Origin: a bacterium | GTDB lineage: Bacteria > Vulcanimicrobiota > Xenobia > Xenobiales > JADMJV01 | NCBI GenBank assembly: GCA_018266105.1 | Contig: JAFEBA010000089.1 | Location: forward strand, 1-64,000 | Direction: 5' to 3' | DNA length: 64,000 nucleotides | Part shown: in pieces, positions 57,496-64,000 of the stretch | Numbering within the stretch: position 1 is the first letter of the stretch | How the letters are laid out: every line of letters starts with the position of its first letter | Program-made: the position numbers and the translations under genes | Notes under the pieces: generated by a model | The model's input: only the letters and a program-made list of their open reading frames with translations | The model's database searches: none | Told to the model about the DNA's origin: nothing

Positions 57496-59034
57496 TTAGG
57501 CCAGACGACCCTGAGGCTTGGTGCGGCACTTCAAGCCGCCTTGATCGGAGAGGGTCTCTTCGTTTTGCTCCGGATCCAGAAAATACAGGCGGTCCACCGA
57601 CAAATGACGCTGGCCCAGCAGAAAATCCGCCACGTAGGCTTCCTGCTTGGCCGTTCCGCCCATCATAATTGTATATTTCTCGCCCTGAGGGTTGGTGCCG
57701 TGGCGGGCGTTGAAGAAGTTGGCGCCGTCTCGCTTGGTGTTGTTCATATTGCGGAAAGCGCCGGCCATCGAGACCACCTGGAAACCAGCTTTCTCCAGGT
57801 CGCGTCGGGTTAATTCTTCGTAGCGGGCGCTCTCTTCGCCGGCCTTGAGCATAGCCTCCACTTCCTCGTTCCAGGCCGGGGTCATCGTCTCACCCAGTTC
57901 CTCGCGAATCCAGGCGGCCTGCATTTGAGATGCCCGGCGGCTGTCTTGCAGAGCCATGACCCCGGGAGCCAGGGGAGTCATGCGCATATCGATATGAAAC
58001 TCACCCGGTTGTTCCACCCCAAAAACCTGATCGGGCTTCACCCCATAGTCCCGGGCCACCACCTCCCGCACCTCGGCCTCATCCGGCCGCCGCCCCAGAC
58101 GTTGGGTCAGCAGCTCCCGAGTCAAGTCCAGACTATCTTGTCCAACCAGCACATAAGGCGTCCCGTCGGGACGCAATCCCGAAAGCAGATTGCCACCTTC
58201 CACATAGCTCTGAGCCTGGTAGACATGCTCACCGTGGACACGAGCCTGGGCGCCACCCACCTTCTGGTATTCGCCAGAGTCCACGGACCCCTGGGTGCTG
58301 AACTGCTCGCTCAGACCGTGGGGTTGGAGGCGTTGCTGGCGGGCCTCCAACAGGAGCTCGCGCAAGGGGCGCTGCTGATCCTTGAAGCTTGCCGGCACCA
58401 CTCGACCTCCGTCCAGCAGGGGTTCACTGTAGTCCTCCAGCCAGTGCCCGGTGGCTGAACTGGGATGCAATTGATAGTTGATACAGCCGGCATCGCTCAG
58501 GGCCTTTTCAGCGTAGCCCAGCGACTCCGGTCGAACCAATCCGCGCACCTGAAAACCTTCGACCAGGCCGACTTCGCTCATCTGGTGAAAATACTGACGA
58601 TTCACCCCCCAGCTCTGGTAGTGCATATCCACCGAGTCGACCAGCAGGCTGTGATCCTTGGGTGCCACCATCCCAATTTTCTCATCCGGCCGCCGGGGCC
58701 GCCCGCTATCGCCCTCCACCGTGAATTTGAACTCGGGCTGAAAACACCGCTCCTGAGCAGCCACCAGCTCTTCAAAACTCAGGCTGCGCACCTCGCCTGG
58801 CGCACCCGGAGCGTAGCAGCGAATTTCATAACGACTGGAGGGATATTGAGAGTGTTCCGGGTCGCTGAGCCGATGACCGGCCACCTGAAGTCGGCCATTG
58901 AACTGAGGAAACTTCTCAGGTTCGCTGGGCGAATAAGCATCCACGGGAGTAGCTTTGCCTTTATAGCGCAGGCCCGTCTGGCTATGTTTTGACCACGACT
59001 GAGGGGCTGTTTCAACGAACCGACCGATTTGCAC
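57496..59034 (-). CDS. Peptidylarginine/agmatine-deiminase-like protein
   Basis: The C-terminal 250 residues show the guanidino-group-modifying fold: SYVEGGNLLSG (278-282, VEGGN), EFHIDMRMTPLAPG (His347, Asp349) and GGLKCRTKP with Cys503 placed as the catalytic thiol near the end. This fits bacterial PAD or agmatine deiminase relatives, which convert Arg-type guanidines to citrulline-type ureas. The first 250 residues are an unfamiliar extension without a signal peptide. Catalytic activity is likely, but the substrate is unknown. GTG start with TAGGAT 6 nt upstream. Confidence 0.7.
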   Translation of the reverse strand: MQIGRFVETAPQSWSKHSQTGLRYKGKATPVDAYSPSEPEKFPQFNGRLQVAGHRLSDPEHSQYPSSRYEIRCYAPGAPGEVRSLSFEELVAAQERCFQPEFKFTVEGDSGRPRRPDEKIGMVAPKDHSLLVDSVDMHYQSWGVNRQYFHQMSEVGLVEGFQVRGLVRPESLGYAEKALSDAGCINYQLHPSSATGHWLEDYSEPLLDGGRVVPASFKDQQRPLRELLLEARQQRLQPHGLSEQFSTQGSVDSGEYQKVGGAQARVHGEHVYQAQSYVEGGNLLSGLRPDGTPYVLVGQDSLDLTRELLTQRLGRRPDEAEVREVVARDYGVKPDQVFGVEQPGEFHIDMRMTPLAPGVMALQDSRRASQMQAAWIREELGETMTPAWNEEVEAMLKAGEESARYEELTRRDLEKAGFQVVSMAGAFRNMNNTKRDGANFFNARHGTNPQGEKYTIMMGGTAKQEAYVADFLLGQRHLSVDRLYFLDPEQNEETLSDQGGLKCRTKPQGRLA

Positions 59035-59040
59035 GTGTTG

Positions 59041-59046
59041 ATCCTA
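59041..59046 (-). promoter_or_regulatory. TAGGAT -10 element of the PAD-like gene
   Basis: On the minus strand TAGGAT is followed by exactly 6 nt (CAACAC) and then the GTG start at 59034. Confidence 0.5.
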
Positions 59047-59090
59047 GCAACCCAGGATGAAAGTTTGTTGAAACACAGAATCCCGCCAGC

Positions 59091-60089
59091 ATGTCCGGAG
59101 AAAAACGCTTACTGGAGGCCTTGCTGGCCACCACCCGGCTGATCGCAGCCAATCATCCCTTACAGGAGGTGGTGCACCGCCTGGCCGACGAGCTCAATGG
59201 CCTGCTGAACGCGGACCGCTGTTCGGTTTTGATCCTGGACGAGGAAGACCACCAGCTGGCCTTTCACGACTCCTCCGCCCTTTCTCAGTGGGAGCGCGAG
59301 AACATTCGCTTTCGAATGGGTGAAGGGGTGGCCGGCTGGGTGGCCCAGCATCGCGAGCCGGTCCTGATTCCGGACGTATCGGTCGACCCTCGCTTCAAGA
59401 AACATGATGGACAGATCCGCAACATGGTCTCCATGATTTGCGTGCCCCTGGAAATGCACCGTCGCCTGATCGGGGTGCTGACCCTGACAACCGCCAAAGC
59501 CGAGCACGTTTTCACCCAGGAAGAGATGGAGCTGGTAGTTTTGATCGCGGCCCACATTTCGCTGGCCCTTGAGAGTCATCGCCTCTACGAGCTCTCGGTG
59601 CTGGACGGCCTGACCAACATCTACAATCGCCGCTACCTGGACCAGCGCCTCAGTCAGGAACTGGCCGACTCCATTCGTCATGAGAAGCCCCTCACGGTGG
59701 CTTTGCTGGACCTGGACAACTTTAAAAAACTCAACGACGGTTACGGTCACCAGGCCGGCGACCAGGTTCTGTGCGAGCTAACCGGCCTGCTCTCCCAGGA
59801 ACTGCGGCAACATGACGTGCTGGCCCGCTATGGGGGGGAAGAATTCGCCCTCATTCTAGCGGGCACGTCCGGTCCGGATGGACTGCATTTGGGCGAGCGC
59901 CTGCGGGCGCTGGTGGAGAGCCGAGACTTCTTTTACAAGAATCAAAAACTACCGGTCACCATCAGCCTGGGTCTGGCCACCTTTCCGGAAAACGGCCAGG
60001 ACAAGATGACCTTGCTGCGGGCCGCCGACAAGGCCCTCTACCGAGCCAAAGAATCCGGTCGCAACCGAGTCGAAGCCTCCAAAGAGTAA
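59091..60089 (+). CDS. GAF-domain diguanylate cyclase
   Basis: A GAF sensor (about residues 20-155; CSVLILDEEDHQLAFHDSS, MGEGVAGWVAQHREPVLI) is followed by a complete GGDEF domain (about 165-330) with active site YGGEEF. A product-inhibition I-site RQHD lies exactly five residues before GGEEF. It should make cyclic di-GMP from two GTP in the cytoplasm, gated by the GAF ligand. No export signal or membrane helix. The end overlaps the DUF952 gene by 52 nt. Confidence 0.94.
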   Translation: MSGEKRLLEALLATTRLIAANHPLQEVVHRLADELNGLLNADRCSVLILDEEDHQLAFHDSSALSQWERENIRFRMGEGVAGWVAQHREPVLIPDVSVDPRFKKHDGQIRNMVSMICVPLEMHRRLIGVLTLTTAKAEHVFTQEEMELVVLIAAHISLALESHRLYELSVLDGLTNIYNRRYLDQRLSQELADSIRHEKPLTVALLDLDNFKKLNDGYGHQAGDQVLCELTGLLSQELRQHDVLARYGGEEFALILAGTSGPDGLHLGERLRALVESRDFFYKNQKLPVTISLGLATFPENGQDKMTLLRAADKALYRAKESGRNRVEASKE

Positions 60090-60388
60090 ACCTTGTGGCC
60101 GGTCACCGCCCGGGTGGGCAGGTAGCCGTCGTAGAGATGATAGTAGAGGGTGGACCCGCCTGGATTGGCCTCGTGCACCAGACGGCCTGGCAGCAGCCCG
60201 GGATTGAGCTCGACCACGATCACCCGGGTCTCCCCTTTGAAAAACTTGGACGCGATGCGCGCCACCTGATCCGACTCGGACAGATGAATGAAGGATAGGT
60301 CATCCTTTCCCAAACTGAGACGTTCCTGGCCCTGGCATTGCTGCCAGGCAGCCGGAGTCAGTATTTTGTATAGATGAGCGGGTGGCAT
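60038..60388 (-). CDS. DUF952-family protein
   Basis: The 116-residue protein has the DUF952 pattern: HLYKILTPAAWQQCQG, DLSFIHLSESDQVARIASKFF, RVIVVELNPGLL, then STLYYHLYDGYLP. Function is unknown; the fold relates to ADP-ribosyltransferase-like scaffolds. The last residues run into the antisense of the cyclase gene. Confidence 0.8.
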   Translation of the reverse strand: MPPAHLYKILTPAAWQQCQGQERLSLGKDDLSFIHLSESDQVARIASKFFKGETRVIVVELNPGLLPGRLVHEANPGGSTLYYHLYDGYLPTRAVTGHKVYSLEASTRLRPDSLAR

Positions 60389-60475
60389 GGCTTGGCTACC
60401 TTTCCAAATCGTTTAAGGGCGGGCGCTTAAGCTTTCCCAAAACACACACACACAAAGCGTCAATTCGGAGCGACA

Positions 60476-61864
60476 TTGAGAATCCAAACGGCCAACGGGT
60501 CGATCCCCACCCCTCTTCCCAAACCACCGGGAGAGGTGGAAGTGACCGAACAATTCGGCAAAGAGACCGTCACCTACCAGCGTGATGATCAAGGCCATGT
60601 AGTGGGCTCGCAGGATAGCCAGCCTGTACCGGGCTGGCTGGATCGAACCAAAGACCGAGCCTGGAGCTCATTAGTCCCCGACAATCTGCCCAACAGTGTC
60701 AGCCCGGACTATGTGCCCACCCGTCAATGGCAGCTGGCCCGAGACTTTTTCGGCACATTCGCGGCCACCTCGTCCTTGGCCGCCGTCACCACCGCCATTG
60801 GACCGGCCAATACGGCCCTGGCCGCGATGGGCATCGCCGCTCTGAATCTGGCCAACGTGACCTGGCTCAAGCAGCGCCTGCCGCAGATAACCCAGTTTGC
60901 CTCCACGGGTCTGGCCACCGTATCCGAACGCAATCCCAAACCCTGGATGCTGGCCTCCGATCTGATCTTGCAGGCCAGCATGGTGGCCGAAGCCGCCACC
61001 TGTTTGCTGCCGGCCGGCACCTACTACCCACTGCTGACCGGCCTGGCCATGGCCCAGGCCGTGGGCACGGTGGCCAACAGCTCGGCCAGCGCCAGCCTGA
61101 CGCCTCGCCAGGCGCGTCAGAACAACCTGGGTGAAGTCACCACGAAGAATTCCAACCAGTCCACACTGGTCTCCATCGCTGGCGCCACCGCTGGTCTGGC
61201 GGCGGTCGGCGCTTTAACCGGCCCACTGGGCTTCGGCCATGCCGCGCTGGTGGTCAGCAGTCTGGGCGCTCTGGCGGGCACCTACTGCAAAATCAAACGG
61301 CTGCAGGTGGCCGAGTACGACCCTATCAACGAAAAAGGTCTTCGCCGCGTCATTGAACGGGGCATGGTTGGACCCGAGCGGAACCAGTTGAAGTTGCTGC
61401 TCGATCTGGTCAGGAGCGACAAACTGGTGGTCGGTAACCGGCCTCGCCCGCTCTTGCAGGACCCTAATTTCCCTGCCCTCCGCCAGCTGTTTATGCAGCG
61501 CCCTTACATGCTCACGGTTCATCAAGGAGCGCCGTACATCGTGATGAAGGACGAGCAGGCCGCTCAGGACCAGATCCCCCAGGCCAGCGCTCCCCTTCCC
61601 ACCAATGCTTCCTACACCGAACGCATGGCGCAGGTACAGGCCGCTTACCACGGCATCCTGTTGGAGAAATTCCTGAGCGGTGAGGAATATGCCCAATCGG
61701 TTCGAGACAAGGGCCTGTCGGCCGCCAATCTGGAAGCGATTCAGCGCACTTACCAGGAGACTCCCGCAGACATGCACGAGTTCCTCAAAGACCTGCAGAG
61801 TCAGGGTTGGAGCGTGGATATGGTTCGTTTTCGAGGGGATGCCAAACCCGTCAAAATTCGCTAA
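60476..61864 (+). CDS. RUS1/DUF647 (root UVB-sensitive) family protein
   Basis: The core from residue 65 follows the RUS family of plants and animals: LPNSVSPDYVPTRQWQ (plant: YPDSVSDDYLEYMLWQ), then PKPWMLASDLILQASMVAEA, QNNLGEVTTKNSNQ (family: GNLGEVAAKEE, residues 216-225) and IKRLQVAEYDPINEKGLRRVI (family: LSVLQFNTINLKRARIIV). Several hydrophobic helices suggest membrane association. RUS proteins in plants act in vitamin B6 homeostasis and auxin transport. Start taken at TTG 60476 with GGAG 5 nt upstream. Length is 462 residues. Confidence 0.75.
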   Translation: MRIQTANGSIPTPLPKPPGEVEVTEQFGKETVTYQRDDQGHVVGSQDSQPVPGWLDRTKDRAWSSLVPDNLPNSVSPDYVPTRQWQLARDFFGTFAATSSLAAVTTAIGPANTALAAMGIAALNLANVTWLKQRLPQITQFASTGLATVSERNPKPWMLASDLILQASMVAEAATCLLPAGTYYPLLTGLAMAQAVGTVANSSASASLTPRQARQNNLGEVTTKNSNQSTLVSIAGATAGLAAVGALTGPLGFGHAALVVSSLGALAGTYCKIKRLQVAEYDPINEKGLRRVIERGMVGPERNQLKLLLDLVRSDKLVVGNRPRPLLQDPNFPALRQLFMQRPYMLTVHQGAPYIVMKDEQAAQDQIPQASAPLPTNASYTERMAQVQAAYHGILLEKFLSGEEYAQSVRDKGLSAANLEAIQRTYQETPADMHEFLKDLQSQGWSVDMVRFRGDAKPVKIR

Positions 61865-61867
61865 TTC

Positions 61868-63592
61868 TTACTGGGCCAGTCGGTGCGAGGCTTTGTACGG
61901 GAACACTTCCGGAATCTCGCCCTGGCGCAGCTTGGCCTGCACGCCGCGCCAGAAATCGGGATGAAACAGATCGTCGTGCTCGGCTCGCATGGCGCTCCAG
62001 GCCGGTTCCGGGATGCCCAAAAACTTGGGGAACTCCTCTGGAAAGATATCGTTCTCGCGCACGGAAAACCAGGGCTCTCCCGCCATTTCCTGCTCGTCGG
62101 TGGTGGGCTGGGGCATGCTGCGAAAATTACAGTCGGTCAAGAAACAAAGTTCATCGTAGTCGTAGAAAACCACGCGGCCGTTCCGAGTCACCCCGAAGTT
62201 CTTGGTAAAGATATCCCCGGCGAAGATATTTGAAGCGGCCAGATCCTTGATGGCCTGACCGTAATCGAGCGCGGCCGCCACCGACAAGGGTTCCTCGGCC
62301 TCGTTCAAAAACAGATTCAGGGGTCGGACGCGTCGTTCCACGTAGCAGTGGTCAATCAGCACATCCTTGCCTTCCACCCGTACCGTCTCGCCGGTGTCGC
62401 GCAGCAAGATCTCCAACAGTTCGTCCGCGAACCGATCGCGGGGAATGCGCAGATGTTCGAACTGATGAGCCTCCACCAGGCGACCAGCGCGGTCATGCTC
62501 AAACACCAGTCGATAGCGCTGCAACACGTCACTGCGGCTGGCTTCCTTAGGAAAATCAAAGCGGTCCCGAATGAGCTTGAAAACCACGTCGTATCCGGGC
62601 ATGGTGAAGACCAGCATGACCATACCGCGAGCTCCGTCGGCGGCCACAAAGCGATCGTTTGAGCGCTTCATGTAGGCCACAAAATCCCGATACAGCTCGG
62701 TTTTTCCGTGGCGGTGGTAGCCGATCGCGTTGTACAGGTCGCCTACCGGCTTTCGCGGCAACAAGGAGCGCAATTCCCTGACCAGCTCGTAAGGACAGTC
62801 CACCACCACACGGAAGTAAGCGCGCGTATAAGAAAACAGGATGGACAGGTCCAGTTCGTCCACCAGCACCGCATCCAGGCTGATGCCCCGCTCGTTTTCG
62901 TGTCTCAGGCACAGCGCCAGGGGTCGGCTCTGCTCCCCGCAGTGGACCCTGCCCACCACATAAGCGCCGGGTCCGCGAAAGAAGACGGGAGCAATCATCT
63001 CCAGCCGATGCTCTCCCGCCCCGACCGCCGCCAGAATCCGCTGGGCAGCCAGTTCCAACTGACCATCCAGGTCTTCCCAGAGAGGCCGCTCAAAACAAGC
63101 GGTCAGCGCGCTCTCCAGCAATTGAACCAGAGGCTGCCCCTGATGGCTGCTACGCAAGTCTTCCTGGGCCTGGGCCGGGGGCGAGTCGAAATCTGTGTCG
63201 ACAAACTCGATGGCCTGATCCACACCTTCGGTGGCAAAGACCCGACGAGTCAGCGAGTTGAAAAAGCTCTCGGCGATTTCCCATTCCTTCGACTGTGAAA
63301 TCAGCGAGGAATAGACGGCCTTCGTAGCCAGCCAGATGCGCCGGTCTTTGAAGCGCTCCCCCATCAGGCACTGAACTTTGTCCGCCAACGCGTCAATCAC
63401 ATCAGCGTAAAGACGCAGACGATCGGCGGCATCCGCATAGCTGCCGCGCCAGTCCCGATCTAAAAAGCGCTGGCGGGCTCGCTGACTGATCTGGCGAAAC
63501 TGAACCTGATAGTCCATAAAGGCCTGACGGACCTGTTCGGAACAGAGAGTAGCCAGACGGCTATCGGTAAGGGTGGACTCGGTAGGTGGCAT
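61868..63592 (-). CDS. aceK: Isocitrate dehydrogenase kinase/phosphatase
   Basis: AceK switches isocitrate dehydrogenase off by phosphorylation and on by dephosphorylation, directing carbon to the glyoxylate shunt. Typical pieces are ADGARGMVMLVFTMPGYDVVFKLI (ATP-binding loop), GDIFTKNFGVTRNGRVVFYDYDELCFLTDCNFR (catalytic core) and the C-terminal IPEVFPYKASHRL. The ATG at 63592, after a TAAGG, gives 574 residues, matching the usual 575-580. Genes aceA and aceB are not in this window. Confidence 0.96.
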   Translation of the reverse strand: MPPTESTLTDSRLATLCSEQVRQAFMDYQVQFRQISQRARQRFLDRDWRGSYADAADRLRLYADVIDALADKVQCLMGERFKDRRIWLATKAVYSSLISQSKEWEIAESFFNSLTRRVFATEGVDQAIEFVDTDFDSPPAQAQEDLRSSHQGQPLVQLLESALTACFERPLWEDLDGQLELAAQRILAAVGAGEHRLEMIAPVFFRGPGAYVVGRVHCGEQSRPLALCLRHENERGISLDAVLVDELDLSILFSYTRAYFRVVVDCPYELVRELRSLLPRKPVGDLYNAIGYHRHGKTELYRDFVAYMKRSNDRFVAADGARGMVMLVFTMPGYDVVFKLIRDRFDFPKEASRSDVLQRYRLVFEHDRAGRLVEAHQFEHLRIPRDRFADELLEILLRDTGETVRVEGKDVLIDHCYVERRVRPLNLFLNEAEEPLSVAAALDYGQAIKDLAASNIFAGDIFTKNFGVTRNGRVVFYDYDELCFLTDCNFRSMPQPTTDEQEMAGEPWFSVRENDIFPEEFPKFLGIPEPAWSAMRAEHDDLFHPDFWRGVQAKLRQGEIPEVFPYKASHRLAQ

Positions 63593-63657
63593 CCTTAACG
63601 GGTTTCGTGCCGCCCGCAGGGCGACTCCTTCACCACCCAACCGGGATCAGCACGTGG

Positions 63658-64000
63658 CTATGGCTTCACTTCAAATTCCGCAACCACCCCACGGTGGTCC
63701 GTGGGATAGGGGGTGACCACGATGTCCGAACGCGGACTGCTTTCTCCCACGATCTCGACGGCCTGGGGCTGAATCTGGTCGCCCTTGAAAAGGACAAAGT
63801 CCAGACGGTCGTGGTGGTCTTTAGGGTCGTCGTCAGCGGTGCGAGGCGTCCAGGTGAATCCGGGGTGGGTCAGTTCGTCCGGATTCACCACCCGGTAGCT
63901 GTCTTTAAAGCCGGCCTCGGCAAAGGACTTGCTGGCGGGCCACTCCACCTTGATCGGGTGGCGCCCGGCTTCGGCCGCTCGCTGGGTCCAATCCAGATGG
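63658..64000 (-). CDS. Endonuclease/exonuclease/phosphatase family protein, C-terminal part
   Basis: The frame is open to the window edge and reads HLDWTQRAAEAGRHPIKVEW at its visible start. It ends with the metal/catalytic tail of the EEP fold: DRLDFVLFKGD and SPRSDIVVTPYPTDHRGVVAEF, where SDHRG/TDHRG holds the catalytic Asp-His. The substrate class (DNA, lipid phosphate or other) cannot be told. The N-terminal part lies beyond position 64000, so this is truncated by the window. Confidence 0.8.
   Translation of the reverse strand, partial: HLDWTQRAAEAGRHPIKVEWPASKSFAEAGFKDSYRVVNPDELTHPGFTWTPRTADDDPKDHHDRLDFVLFKGDQIQPQAVEIVGESSPRSDIVVTPYPTDHRGVVAEFEVKP

Noticed and set aside
60440..60453. 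CA dinucleotide run before the RUS-like gene
   Set aside because: Only about six units in a non-coding leader; too short to treat as a meaningful repeat or phase-variable tract.
1..64000. Mobile elements, integrases, CRISPR repeats, prophage genes
   Set aside because: None were seen on either strand; no long direct or inverted repeats and no transposase-like frames.

Overview
The window is 64 kb of GC-rich (roughly 60%), almost fully coding DNA from a diderm bacterium. A TolC-type outer-membrane channel with an RND pump, minor type IV prepilins and a SCO-type protein all point to an outer membrane. I cannot name the phylum. The mix of a FHA-SARP regulator, a CarD-like protein, AceK, many lineage-specific proteins and probable leaderless promoters suits a deep, poorly cultured lineage (Eremiobacterota/Xenobia-like, Armatimonadota-like or Myxococcota-like), but this is inference. 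No rRNA, tRNA, CRISPR array, transposase or phage gene was seen. TGA is used as an ordinary stop in many genes.

Layout. 1-9.9 kb: HEAT protein, then a leftward set with a TPR protein carrying soluble GspF-like domains, a degenerate RmlA, gnd, small secreted proteins, an esterase-like protein and metG. 10-15.7 kb: a tightly overlapping operon of two minor prepilins, a beta-propeller/dihaem cytochrome c, a ferric-reductase-like membrane protein and a PilX-like protein. 15.7-17.3 kb: membrane proteins (ICMT-like, PAP2, DUF2231-like). 17.4-26.1 kb: a heavy-metal RND efflux locus (TolC-like channel, two-component pair, adaptor, CzcA-like pump). 26.1-37.6 kb: eukaryote-like proteins (EF-hand calpain, receiver-ankyrin protein, GHKL/Hsp90-like ATPase, a 1405-residue unknown), an FHA-SARP regulator, a 50-codon small ORF between two hairpins and a proteasome-like protein. 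37.6-51.5 kb: ArsC-like protein, deaminase, TerB, PDZ, SCO, lepB, ddl, a degenerate PilT, galT, a C2H2 zinc-finger protein, a degenerate CdsA, a metallopeptidase, YkgJ and CarD. 51.6-64 kb: a vWA/ADP-ribosylglycohydrolase fusion, ABM-membrane protein, YtfJ-like protein, a probable selenoprotein of the heavy-metal-associated (HMA) family, M48 protease, PAD-like deiminase, diguanylate cyclase, a bacterial RUS/DUF647 protein, aceK and an EEP nuclease.

Main discoveries. (1) The small secreted HMA protein at 56115-56396 has an in-frame TGA exactly where the first metal-binding Cys belongs (GMT-TGA-ATC, so UxxC), followed at a suitable distance by a SECIS-like hairpin. (2) A RUS1/DUF647 homologue lies at 60476-61864. 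(3) At least ten genes carry a TANNNT -10 hexamer 6-7 nt before the start codon, the signature of leaderless mRNAs. (4) Several proteins keep a recognisable enzyme or ATPase fold while lacking catalytic residues (RmlA, PilT, CdsA, esterase), alongside a membrane-free GspF-like protein. (5) Haem proteins are embedded in a minor-pilin operon. Convergent genes repeatedly overlap tail to tail, showing a very compact genome.
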